A stretch of 64,000 nucleotides of DNA from Roseomonas aerilata DSM 19363 (GTDB taxonomy: Bacteria > Pseudomonadota > Alphaproteobacteria > Acetobacterales > Acetobacteraceae): assembly GCF_000711725.1 (NCBI RefSeq), contig NZ_JONP01000001.1, forward strand, positions 310,001-374,000, in the 5' to 3' direction. The notes under the pieces were generated by a model. It saw nothing but the letters and a program-made list of their open reading frames with translations, was not told where the DNA came from and searched no databases. The position numbers were made by a program, and so were the translations under genes. Position 1 is the first letter of the stretch. Each line of letters opens with the position of its first letter. Positions 33,986 to 43,189 of the stretch are shown here, piece after piece.

Positions 33986-34887
33986 TGGTGCTGCGACACG
34001 ACATGCGCCGCGGGGCGCTGCTGATGCTCGGCGCAACCGCCTGCTTCGCGCTGATGGGCGCGGTGGTGAAGGTGCTGAGCGCGCGGCACGCTTTCCTGGA
34101 GCTGATGTTCTTCCGCAACCTCTTCTCCCTGCCGATCGTGCTGGTGGCGGGGCTGCGTACCGGGGCCTTGCTGCGGACGCGGCGCCTGGGCGGGCACGCG
34201 GTGCGCGCGCTTTCCGGTATGGCGGGGATGGGCTGCGCCTTCCTCGCGCTGTCGATGCTGCCGCTCGCGGACCAGACGGCGCTGAACTACACGCAGCCGC
34301 TTTTCATCATCCTGCTGGCCATTCCCTGGCTGGGGGAGCGGCCGGGGCCGGCGCGCTGGGCGGCGGTGCTGATCGGATTCCTCGGCGTGCTGGTGGTCGC
34401 AGCGGGGCAGGGGCTGGGGCAGGGCGCGGCGGCCGGGTTGCTGGCTGGATATGCGGTGGCGGCGCTCGGCGGGTTCTTTGGGGCGCTCTCGACCATGCTG
34501 GTGCGCCAGCTCTCGGCGACGGAGGCGAGCACGACCATCGTGCTCTGGCAGGCGCTGCTGATGACCGGGATGGCGGCGATCGCGCTGCCCTTCTTCTGGA
34601 CGACGCCCGGCTGGGCGGACCTTGCGCTGCTGGTGCTGATGGGCGTGATCGGCGGCGTGGGGCAGGTGCTGAACACCGAGGCCTTCGCGAGCGCGCAGGT
34701 CTCCTCCCTCGGGCCTTATACCTACACGGGGTTGCTCTGGGCGGGGCTGCTGGGCTGGATGATCTGGGGCGAGGCGCCGGGGGCCGCGATGCTGCTCGGC
34801 AGCGCCCTGATCGTGGGGGCGGGGTTCCTCGTGCTGCGCGGCGAGTACCGGGGCAGGAAGCCCCGCGGAGGAGAGCATGGGTCCTGA
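33985..34887 (+). CDS. DMT superfamily (EamA) transporter, second of a tandem pair
   Basis: A 300-residue, ten-helix EamA protein: MLGATACFALMGAVVKVL, FRNLFSLPIVLVAG, then the second repeat ending GEAPGAAMLLGSALIVGAGFLVL. It overlaps the first transporter by one base (TGATG). The two share fold and size but differ clearly in sequence, so this is an old duplication or a recruited pair, perhaps acting as a heterodimer. The substrate is unknown. Confidence 0.85.
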   Translation: MVLRHDMRRGALLMLGATACFALMGAVVKVLSARHAFLELMFFRNLFSLPIVLVAGLRTGALLRTRRLGGHAVRALSGMAGMGCAFLALSMLPLADQTALNYTQPLFIILLAIPWLGERPGPARWAAVLIGFLGVLVVAAGQGLGQGAAAGLLAGYAVAALGGFFGALSTMLVRQLSATEASTTIVLWQALLMTGMAAIALPFFWTTPGWADLALLVLMGVIGGVGQVLNTEAFASAQVSSLGPYTYTGLLWAGLLGWMIWGEAPGAAMLLGSALIVGAGFLVLRGEYRGRKPRGGEHGS

Positions 34888-35773
34888 GTTCCGGCGCGAC
34901 GATTCCCTGGCACCCGGAGAGGTGGAGTGGGTGGCGCCGGGAGTGCGGCGCATCCTCTGCGGCAATCCCGGGCCCTTCACCTATCGCGGCACGAACACCT
35001 ACCTCCTCGGCCGGAGGGAGGTGACGGTGCTGGACCCCGGGCCCGCGGATGACGCGCAGCTGGCGGCCATCCTGCGGGCGGTGGACGGGGAGCGGGTGAC
35101 GCGCATCCTCGTCTCCCACACGCATCGGGACCACTCGCCGGGGGTGGCGCCGCTGGTGGCGGCCACGGGCGCGGAGACGCTGGGCTTCGGGCCGCACATG
35201 ACCCCGCCGGAGGAGGGTGGGGAAGGGGCGGACCACGCCTTCGTGCCGGAGCGGCGGCTGGCGGATGGCGAGGCGGTGGAGGGCGACGGGTGGCGCGTCG
35301 TGGCGCTGCACACGCCCGGCCATTGCGCGAACCACCTCTGTTTCGCCCTGGAGGCGGACCCGGCGCTGGCGCCCGAGGGAGTGCTGTTCAGCGCCGACCA
35401 CGTGATGTCCTGGTCCACCAGCGTCGTCTCGCCGCCCGACGGGAACATGGCGGACTACATGCGCTCGCTGGAGCGGGTGGCGGAGCGGAAGGACCGCCTG
35501 CTGCTGCCGGGGCACGGGCCGGCGCATGACGATCCCGTCCCCTTCATCGCGGCGCTCCTCGCCCATCGGCGGGAGAGGGAGGCGAGGGTGCTGGAGGCGC
35601 TGCGGGCGGCCGGCGGCGCCACGACGGCGGCGGCGCTGGTACCGGCCGTCTATGGGCCGGCGCTGGAGCAGCGGCTGATGCCTGCCGCCGCGCGGAGCCT
35701 GCTGGCGCATCTGGTGAAGCTGGCGGAGGAGGGCCTGGCGGTGCGGGAGGGGGAGCTGTTCCGGCGGGTCTGA
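34877..35773 (+). CDS. MBL fold metallo-hydrolase (LACTB2-like)
   Basis: A 298-residue metallo-beta-lactamase-fold enzyme. The first metal site is SHTHRDHSPG (about residues 81-86), the second His lies in HTPGHCANH, FSADHVM supplies the bridging Asp and LLPGHGP the last His. The C-terminal winged-helix-like part (REREARVLEALRAAGGATTAAALVPAVYG) matches the LACTB2 group, some members of which are RNases and others thioester hydrolases. It overlaps the second DMT gene by 11 bases. A thioesterase role would fit the hydratase in the same run. Confidence 0.85.
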   Translation: MGPEFRRDDSLAPGEVEWVAPGVRRILCGNPGPFTYRGTNTYLLGRREVTVLDPGPADDAQLAAILRAVDGERVTRILVSHTHRDHSPGVAPLVAATGAETLGFGPHMTPPEEGGEGADHAFVPERRLADGEAVEGDGWRVVALHTPGHCANHLCFALEADPALAPEGVLFSADHVMSWSTSVVSPPDGNMADYMRSLERVAERKDRLLLPGHGPAHDDPVPFIAALLAHRREREARVLEALRAAGGATTAAALVPAVYGPALEQRLMPAAARSLLAHLVKLAEEGLAVREGELFRRV

Positions 35774-35794
35774 GGCGTGCTGGTCGGTCGCCGG

Positions 35795-36460
35795 CTATCC
35801 CATTCTCTCAAGCCGCCGGGTATCGCGGCCCTGGTACCAGACGAGGGGGCGGGTTTCGCGCTCCGGTTCCGGCAGGGCCATGAGGTCGCGGAACTCGGCG
35901 AGGACCCGGGCGGTGATGGGGGCGAGGTCGTGGGGCGGGGTTTCTGCGACGGGGTAGTAGGCGAGATGTTCGAGTTCTCCGCTGCCGCCGAAGGTGCCGG
36001 TCGCGGTCTCGGCCGGGGCCATGAGGAAGCGGGCGTTGAAGCGCACCGGGCTCATGGCGGGGGTGAGGGCGCGGCAGAGATAGCGCAGGGGCGCGAGTTC
36101 CGCGTGCAGGCGCCCGGCCTCGAGGGTGCCGAGGAGAAGGCCGGTCTCCTCGTGCAGCTCCCGCACGGCGGCGATGGCGATGGCGCGGGCGAGGCGCGGT
36201 GCGGCGCGGTGCTCGAGTGCGCGGCGGGTCTGGGGGTGGAGTTCCGAGGCGGCGGGGGCGCTGCGATCCTCCCGGTCCACCCGCCCGCCGGGGAAGACCA
36301 AGCGGTTGGGCATGAAGCGGTGTTTCACGCTGCGGACGCCCATCAGAACCTCGAGGCCGCTCGCGCCCTGCCGCCATAGAAGGAGCGTGGCAGCATCCCG
36401 CGGGCGCGCCACCCTTTCAGGCCGGGCCTCGCCGGTCGCGGTGAAATCGGTAGGACGCAT
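35795..36460 (-). CDS. NUDIX hydrolase with an insertion in the Nudix box (NUDT19-like)
   Basis: A 221-residue enzyme. The Nudix box is split: the glycine part FPGGRVDRED is followed by about 30 extra residues before AVRELHEETGLLLG, the catalytic REx2EExG part. An insertion here is characteristic of the NUDT19 group, which hydrolyses CoA and acyl-CoA derivatives, but the activity is not proven for this protein. The start at 36460 (MRPTDF) is chosen; the frame upstream is the divergent regulator region. It ends 21 bases from the convergent MBL gene. Confidence 0.82.
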   Translation of the reverse strand: MRPTDFTATGEARPERVARPRDAATLLLWRQGASGLEVLMGVRSVKHRFMPNRLVFPGGRVDREDRSAPAASELHPQTRRALEHRAAPRLARAIAIAAVRELHEETGLLLGTLEAGRLHAELAPLRYLCRALTPAMSPVRFNARFLMAPAETATGTFGGSGELEHLAYYPVAETPPHDLAPITARVLAEFRDLMALPEPERETRPLVWYQGRDTRRLERMG

Positions 36461-36596
36461 GGGTTCGGGCAAGGCGCGTCCTCTTCGATGGGCCGGCGCG
36501 GTTCTAGGGCGGGGCGGTGGGCGGGGGAAGCGGGGGCGGGCAACCGCGAACGCCTCGCAAGTGGTTGTTTTCGGGTGCCGCCGGGGGGGTGGCGCC

Positions 36597-36602
36597 TTGA
36601 CA
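36597..36602 (+). promoter_or_regulatory. TTGACA, possible -35 of the SUF operon
   Basis: A perfect -35 hexamer 80 bases before the regulator start. No good -10 lies 16-18 bases downstream (CATTTC at 36620), so the assignment is tentative. Confidence 0.3.
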
Positions 36603-36610
36603 GGAACGGG

Positions 36611-36631
36611 GGGCAGACGCATTTCCTGCCC
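36611..36631. promoter_or_regulatory. Dyad GGGCAG-N9-CTGCCC upstream of the SUF regulator
   Basis: A perfect 6-bp inverted repeat with a 9-base spacer, directly next to the IscR-like palindrome. It could be a second operator or the base of an RNA hairpin. Confidence 0.35.
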
Positions 36632-36656
36632 ATACCGGACCGCAGGGGTCGGGTAT
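36632..36656. promoter_or_regulatory. IscR type 1-like operator before the SUF regulator gene
   Basis: ATACCGGACC-N5-GGTCGGGTAT is a 25-bp palindrome with one arm mismatch. Half-sites and total length agree with the E. coli type 1 site bound by [2Fe-2S]-IscR (ATA-S-Y-Y-GAC ... GTC-R-R-S-TAT): only the sixth base departs from consensus outside the central region. It ends 26 bases before the regulator's GTG, ideal for autoregulation of the whole operon. Confidence 0.7.
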
Positions 36657-36682
36657 CCATCCAGTGGTTGGGATCGCCCACC

Positions 36683-37168
36683 GTGTTGCGTCTTTCCAAA
36701 TTGGCGGATTACGCGGTCGTCCTTCTCGCCCGGCTGGGGCAGGAAGATGGGCTGCACACCGCACCGGCGCTCGCCTCGGCCACCGGCATTGCCGAGCCGA
36801 CGGTCGCGAAGGTGCTCCGGATGCTCTCGCAGGCCTCCCTGGTCGAGGCCCAGCGGGGCGCGCGGGGCGGGCACCGGTTGGCCAAGCCGATCTCGGCCAT
36901 CCCGCTCTCGGACGTGATCGTTGCCATGGATGGGCCGATCGCGTTGACAGCCTGCGTGGACGGGGCCGTGGGCGGCTGCGAGGCGGAGGGACATTGCCCC
37001 GTGCGCGGCCGCTGGGATCCCGTGAACGAGGCGGTGCGCGCCGCGCTCTCCGCCGTGACCATCGCCGACCTCGCGCGGCCGAGCTGCAACGAACGGCACC
37101 GCCACGCGCCCGTTTTTCCTCCTGCCACTGGACCGGCCCTGGGGCCCTCCCCTTTGGCCGCCGAGTAA
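36683..37168 (+). CDS. Rrf2-family SUF system Fe-S cluster assembly regulator
   Basis: A 161-residue winged-helix regulator. [22 protein letters not shown] opens the DNA-binding domain. [31 protein letters not shown]-type sequence holds the recognition helix. Three cysteines in [17 protein letters not shown] are the cluster ligands of IscR-type proteins. The GTG at 36683 gives the family start; the frame extends upstream through the promoter region. sufB begins 10 bases after the stop. It probably senses Fe-S status and represses the operon through the palindrome at 36632-36656. Confidence 0.92.
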   Translation: MLRLSKLADYAVVLLARLGQEDGLHTAPALASATGIAEPTVAKVLRMLSQASLVEAQRGARGGHRLAKPISAIPLSDVIVAMDGPIALTACVDGAVGGCEAEGHCPVRGRWDPVNEAVRAALSAVTIADLARPSCNERHRHAPVFPPATGPALGPSPLAAE

Positions 37169-37178
37169 GGGACAGAGA

Positions 37179-38678
<1,500 letters not shown>

Positions 38679-38680
38679 TC

Positions 38681-39430
38681 ATGCTGCGCATCGAGAACCT
38701 TACTGCCGAGATCGAGGGCAAGGAGATCCTCAAGGGGATCACGCTGGAGGTGCCGGATGGCGAGGTGCACGCCATCATGGGGCCGAACGGCGCCGGCAAG
38801 TCCACGCTTTCCTACGCGCTCGCGGGGCGCGAGGGCTACGAGATCACGGGCGGCTCCGTGACGCTGAACGGCCAGGACCTGCTGGGGATGGAACCGGAGG
38901 AACGGGCCGCTGCCGGGCTGTTCCTTGCCTTCCAGTACCCGGTGGAGTTGCCGGGCGTCGGCAACGCCAACTTCCTCCGCACGGCGCTGAACGCCATTCG
39001 CCGCACGCGCGGCGAGGCGGAAGTGGACGCGATGCAGTTCCTCAAGCTGGCGCGCGCGCGCATGAAGGAGCTGTCCATGCCCGAGGACATGCTCAAGCGC
39101 GGCGTGAATGTTGGCTTCTCCGGCGGCGAGAAGAAGCGGAACGAGGTTCTGCAGATGGCGCTGCTGCAGCCGAAGATCGCGATCATGGACGAGACCGACA
39201 GCGGCCTCGACATCGACGCGCTGCGGATCGTGGCCGACGGCGTGAACGCGCTTCGTGGGCCCGGTTTCTCGGCCCTGGTGATCACGCATTACCAGCGGCT
39301 TCTGAACCATATCGTGCCTGACCGGGTGCACGTGCTGGCCGATGGCCGCATCGTGACCTCCGGCGGGCCGGAACTGGCGCATCGCCTCGAAGCCGAGGGC
39401 TACGCGGGCGTGCTGGACGAGGCCGCATGA
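38681..39430 (+). CDS. sufC: Fe-S cluster assembly ATPase SufC
   Basis: A 249-residue ABC-type ATPase driving SufBC2D. Walker A is MGPNGAGKSTLSYAL, Q-loop AFQYPVELPG, signature FSGGEKKRNEVLQM, Walker B IAIMDETDSGLDID, H-loop VITHYQRL. The start at 38681 (MLRIENLTAEIEGKEIL) is standard; the frame upstream runs inside sufB. It overlaps sufD by 4 bases (ATGA). Confidence 0.97.
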   Translation: MLRIENLTAEIEGKEILKGITLEVPDGEVHAIMGPNGAGKSTLSYALAGREGYEITGGSVTLNGQDLLGMEPEERAAAGLFLAFQYPVELPGVGNANFLRTALNAIRRTRGEAEVDAMQFLKLARARMKELSMPEDMLKRGVNVGFSGGEKKRNEVLQMALLQPKIAIMDETDSGLDIDALRIVADGVNALRGPGFSALVITHYQRLLNHIVPDRVHVLADGRIVTSGGPELAHRLEAEGYAGVLDEAA

Positions 39431-40716
39431 ACATCGATTCCCCGCAGGGCAACGCGGCGGCCTTCCTGCACCGTTACGACGGGCTGGCGGAGCGGCTGCC
39501 GGGCGCGTCCATCCCGACGGTGCGCGCGCTGCGCGACGCCGCGGCGGAAACGCTGCGCGCGGGCGGGCTGCCGAACCGTCGTGTAGAGGCGTGGCGCTAC
39601 ACCGATCTCTCCCCGATGCTGCGCGCGGAGTTCCGCGAGGCGCTGACGGCGGTGGACCGCGCCGTGCCGCTTCCGGCGGCGCGGGCGGAGCGGCGCGCGG
39701 TCTTCGTGGACGGGCGGTTCCGGGAGGACCTTTCCTCTCTCGATGGACTGGTCGCGGCTTCGCTGGCCGAGGTGATCGCGACGGTGGCGGGACGGCTGAA
39801 CACGGTTGCTTCTGCCTCCCAGCCGATGGTCACGCTGAACACGCTGCTGTTCGAGGACGGGCTGGTGCTGGAGGTGCCGGAAGGCGTGGACGCGGGGCGG
39901 CTGGAGCTGCTCTCGGTTGCCTCTGGCGAGACGGCGAGCACGGTGCATCCGCGCCATCTCGTGCGGCTCGGGCGCGGGGCGCGGCTGGTGCTACTCGAGA
40001 CGGCAATCTCGAGTAACGGCGCGCGGCACCTGCACAACCCGGTGTTCGAGATCGAAGTGGCGCAGGACGCGAAGCTCACCCATGTGCGCGTGCAGCGGGA
40101 GGCGGCGAATGCCTATCACCTCGCGCATCTCGGCGTGCGCGTGGAGGAGGGCGGAACCTATGACGGCTTCGTCCTGAACGCGGGTGGGCGGATCAGCCGG
40201 AGCGAGACGCATCTGGCGCTGCTCGGGCCGCGAGCGGCGGCGCACCTGAATGGGGCGCAGCTTGTGGCGGATGGGCAGCTGGCGGACACGACTACGGCGC
40301 TCGACCACACGGCGCCGAACTGCGCCTCCCGCCAGACGGTGAAGACGGTGCTGGCGGGGCGTTCGCGCGGCGTGTTCCAGGGCAAGATCCTGGTGAGGCG
40401 CGAGGCGCAGAAGACCGATGGCTACCAGATGAACCAGGCGCTGCTGCTGTCGGAGGAGGCGGAGATCGACAGCAAGCCGCAGCTTGAGATCTACGCCGAC
40501 GACGTGAAGTGCAGCCACGGCGCGACAGCCGGGGCGCTGGACGCCGACAGCCTGTTCTATCTCCGCGCCCGCGGCATCCCCGCGGATACGGCCCGCTCCA
40601 TGCTCGTGCGCGCCTTCCTGCAGGAAGCGGTCGAGGTGGTGGAGGACGAGCCCGCGCGCGAGGCGCTGGAAGAGGCGGTGGCAGGCTGGTGGGACCAGCA
40701 TGGGAAGGCTGCGTGA
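39427..40716 (+). CDS. sufD: Fe-S cluster assembly protein SufD
   Basis: A 429-residue partner of SufB with the same beta-helix fold. N-terminal helix bundle with LPNRRVEAWRYTDLSPM; then LNTLLFEDGLVLEVPEGV; the core DHTAPNCASRQTVKTVLAGRSRGVFQGKI; and KCSHGATAGALDADSLFYLRARGIP, which contains the His of the SufB-SufD interface. Full length. It overlaps sufC (4 bases) and sufS (TGATG). Confidence 0.95.
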   Translation: MNIDSPQGNAAAFLHRYDGLAERLPGASIPTVRALRDAAAETLRAGGLPNRRVEAWRYTDLSPMLRAEFREALTAVDRAVPLPAARAERRAVFVDGRFREDLSSLDGLVAASLAEVIATVAGRLNTVASASQPMVTLNTLLFEDGLVLEVPEGVDAGRLELLSVASGETASTVHPRHLVRLGRGARLVLLETAISSNGARHLHNPVFEIEVAQDAKLTHVRVQREAANAYHLAHLGVRVEEGGTYDGFVLNAGGRISRSETHLALLGPRAAAHLNGAQLVADGQLADTTTALDHTAPNCASRQTVKTVLAGRSRGVFQGKILVRREAQKTDGYQMNQALLLSEEAEIDSKPQLEIYADDVKCSHGATAGALDADSLFYLRARGIPADTARSMLVRAFLQEAVEVVEDEPAREALEEAVAGWWDQHGKAA

Positions 40717-41957
40717 TGGACGGCACTCTTCGCCCGGCGCTCGACGTGCAGCGGGTGCGGCAGGATTTCCCGATCCTGTCCACCAAGGTTCATGGCAAGC
40801 CGCTGGTGTTCCTTGACTCCGGTGCCTCCGCGCAGAAGCCGCGCGTGGTGCTGGATGCGATGCTGCGGATGATGGAGACCTCCTACGCGAATGTGCATCG
40901 CGGGGCCTATCACCTGAGCGAGGCATCGACAGCGGCCTACGAGGCGGCGCGCGAGGCGGTGGCGCGCTTCCTGAACGCCGGCGATGCGCGGGAGGTGATC
41001 TTCACCGCGAACAGCACCGCCGCGATCAACCTTGTCGCGCATTCCTATGGGCGCGGGGTGATGCGGCCTGGGCAGGCGGTCGTGGTTTCCGAGATGGAGC
41101 ACCACGCGAACTTCGTGCCCTGGCAGATGCTCTCCCAGGCGCATGGGATTGAGCTGCGGATCTGTAACGTGCTCGATTCCGGCGAGCTGGACATGGCGGA
41201 CCTTGAGGCGAAGATCACTGACGGGAAGGTCGGGCTGGTCGCGGTCACGCATATGTCCAACGTGCTGGGCACGGTGACGCCGGCCGCGCGGATCGCGGCG
41301 CTGGCGCATGCGCACGGTGCGAAGGTGCTGTTCGACGGGTCGCAGGCGGTGGTTCACCGGCGCGTGGACGTGCGGGCACTGGAAGCGGATTTCTACGTCT
41401 TCACGGGGCACAAGCTCTACGGTCCGACGGGAATTGGCGTGCTCTGGGGGCGGATGTCGCTGCTCGACGAGATGCCGCCCTTCATGGGCGGCGGCGACAT
41501 GATCTCCGAGGTGACCCGGGAAGGTTTCAAGCCTGCCCCGGTGCCGGCGAAGTTCGAGGCGGGTACGCCGGCGATCGTTGAGGCGGTTGGGCTGCACGCG
41601 GCGATCGACTACGTCACAAGCATCGGCATGGAGGCCATCGAGGCGCATGAGCGCTCGTTGGTGGATCATGCGATGGCGAAGCTCTCGGCGATCGAAGACC
41701 TCACGGTCATCGGGCGGGCGCAGGACCGGGGCGGGGTGTTCTCCTTCGCGCTGGGCAACGCGCACGCGCACGACCTTTCCACGTTGCTCGACCGCGTGGG
41801 GATCGCGGTGCGCGCGGGGCGGCACTGCGCGGAGCCGCTGCACGTGCGGATCGGGCATGACAGCACCTGCCGTGCGTCCTTCGGCATGTACACGACGCAT
41901 GAGGAGGTCGATTTCCTGGCGGAGGCGTTGAACTCTGCGCGGAGGTTCTTCACCTGA
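40716..41957 (+). CDS. sufS: Cysteine desulfurase SufS
   Basis: A 413-residue type II PLP enzyme that takes sulfur from L-cysteine. FTANSTAAINLVAHSYG, SEMEHHANFVPWQ, GSQAVVHRRVDV (PLP Asp/His side) and FTGHKLYGPTGIGVLWG with the PLP lysine are present. The persulfide cysteine lies in the type II motif RAGRHCAEPLH. The ATG at 40716 overlaps the sufD stop; the frame upstream is sufD sequence in another frame. Its stop overlaps the sufU ATG, matching SufU as the sulfur acceptor. Confidence 0.96.
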   Translation: MDGTLRPALDVQRVRQDFPILSTKVHGKPLVFLDSGASAQKPRVVLDAMLRMMETSYANVHRGAYHLSEASTAAYEAAREAVARFLNAGDAREVIFTANSTAAINLVAHSYGRGVMRPGQAVVVSEMEHHANFVPWQMLSQAHGIELRICNVLDSGELDMADLEAKITDGKVGLVAVTHMSNVLGTVTPAARIAALAHAHGAKVLFDGSQAVVHRRVDVRALEADFYVFTGHKLYGPTGIGVLWGRMSLLDEMPPFMGGGDMISEVTREGFKPAPVPAKFEAGTPAIVEAVGLHAAIDYVTSIGMEAIEAHERSLVDHAMAKLSAIEDLTVIGRAQDRGGVFSFALGNAHAHDLSTLLDRVGIAVRAGRHCAEPLHVRIGHDSTCRASFGMYTTHEEVDFLAEALNSARRFFT

Positions 41958-42418
41958 TGTTCGACGACCTGCGGGACCTCTACCAGGAGGTCATCCTCGA
42001 CCACGGGCGCAAGCCGCGGAATTTCCGGCGGCTGGACGGGCCCGACCTTTCGGCCCGCGGGGACAACCCGATGTGCGGCGATCGGATGGAGCTGTTCCTC
42101 GACATGGAGGGGGATCGCATCGCCGATGTGGCCTTCCAGGGGAAGGGCTGCGCGATCTCGATGGCGAGCGCCTCGCTGATGACCGAGACGGTCAAGGGCA
42201 AGACGCCGGACGAGGCGCGCGGCATGGCGGCGCGCTTCCGCGAGATGGCGATAACCGGCACCTGCCCGGATTGCGGCGGGGCGCTGGAGGACGAGATGGA
42301 CCGCCTGCAGGCGCTGTCGGGCGTCCATGAGTTTCCCAGCCGCGTGAAGTGCGCGACGCTGGCCTGGCACACCCTCAACACCGCCCTTTCCGGCGGGAAG
42401 GAGGCTTCGAGTGAGTGA
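41957..42418 (+). CDS. sufU: SufU, zinc-dependent sulfurtransferase (SUF NifU-like)
   Basis: A 153-residue IscU-fold protein that accepts the SufS persulfide. The zinc ligands are Cys40 and Asp42 (PMCGD), Cys65 (GKGCAIS) and Cys132 (RVKCATLAWH), the same spacing as B. subtilis SufU. Unusually, the SufU-specific loop carries an extra Cys-x-x-Cys, TCPDCGG (Cys103, Cys106), which could hold a second metal or redox pair. Direct coupling to sufS and the absence of sufE in the operon make it the likely SufS partner. Confidence 0.93.
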   Translation: MFDDLRDLYQEVILDHGRKPRNFRRLDGPDLSARGDNPMCGDRMELFLDMEGDRIADVAFQGKGCAISMASASLMTETVKGKTPDEARGMAARFREMAITGTCPDCGGALEDEMDRLQALSGVHEFPSRVKCATLAWHTLNTALSGGKEASSE

Positions 42419-42785
42419 ACCGATCACCGCGCAGGGCGGCACGCACGAGGCCTGGTCGCCGGACGGGCCGATCCCGCCGACGCGGGTGAGCGAGGTCGCG
42501 GTGCTGGACGCGATCAAGACCGTTTTCGACCCGGAGATTCCCGTCGACATCTATGAGCTCGGTCTCGTCTATGCCGTGGAGATCACGGACGAGGGCGCGG
42601 TGCGGATCGAGATGACGCTCACCACGCCCTCCTGTCCCTCGGCGCAGGAATTGCCGGGGATGGTGGAGCAGGCGGTGAAGGTGGTCCCGAACGTTTCCTC
42701 CGTGGCGGTCGAGATCGTCTGGGATCCGCCCTGGGATCCGTCCCGCATGAGCGAGGACGCGAAGCTCGCGTTGAACATGTACTGA
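42411..42785 (+). CDS. sufT: SufT, DUF59/MIP18-family Fe-S assembly protein
   Basis: A 124-residue protein with an acidic 30-residue extension and the DUF59 domain: VLDAIKTVFDPEIPVDIYELGLVYAVEI, then MTLTTPSCPSAQELPGMVEQA containing the conserved reactive Cys, and VEIVWDPPWDPSRMSEDAKLAL. SufT helps Fe-S maturation of client proteins. It starts at GTG 42411, overlapping sufU by 8 bases. Confidence 0.93.
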   Translation: MSEPITAQGGTHEAWSPDGPIPPTRVSEVAVLDAIKTVFDPEIPVDIYELGLVYAVEITDEGAVRIEMTLTTPSCPSAQELPGMVEQAVKVVPNVSSVAVEIVWDPPWDPSRMSEDAKLALNMY

Positions 42786-42798
42786 CAGGGGGCTGGAA

Positions 42799-43170
42799 AT
42801 GAGCACGACCACCACTGACGCCCCGCGGCCGCGCCGCGCGCTGCCGCCGCTGATGTCGCTGTCGGATGCGGCGGCGGAGCGGCTGCGCTCGCTCTACGCG
42901 AAGGCCCAGGGCGGGAAGCTGCTGCGCGTGGCGGTCTCCACCAAGGGCTGCTCGGGCATGTCCTATCAGATCGACTGGGTGGATGCCGCCGGGCCCGGCG
43001 ACGAGACCGTGACGGACAAGGGCGTGACGGTGCTCGTGGACCGCAAGGCGACCTTGTTCCTGATCGGGACGGTAATGGATTACGAGAAGAAGGCCATGTC
43101 CGCTGGCTTCACCTTCACCAACCCGAACGAGAAGGGCCGCTGCGGTTGCGGGGAGAGCTTCCACGTCTGA
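42799..43170 (+). CDS. sufA: SufA/IscA/HesB-family Fe-S carrier
   Basis: A 123-residue A-type carrier. The three cluster cysteines are in STKGCSGMSYQIDW and at the C-terminus RCGCGESFHV. A variable basic N-terminus of about 18 residues precedes LMSLSDAAAERLRSLY. Last gene of the SUF operon, ending 20 bases from the convergent TTT binding protein gene with no clear terminator between. Confidence 0.95.
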   Translation: MSTTTTDAPRPRRALPPLMSLSDAAAERLRSLYAKAQGGKLLRVAVSTKGCSGMSYQIDWVDAAGPGDETVTDKGVTVLVDRKATLFLIGTVMDYEKKAMSAGFTFTNPNEKGRCGCGESFHV

Positions 43171-43189
43171 GAGGAGGTGGCGCCGGGGC

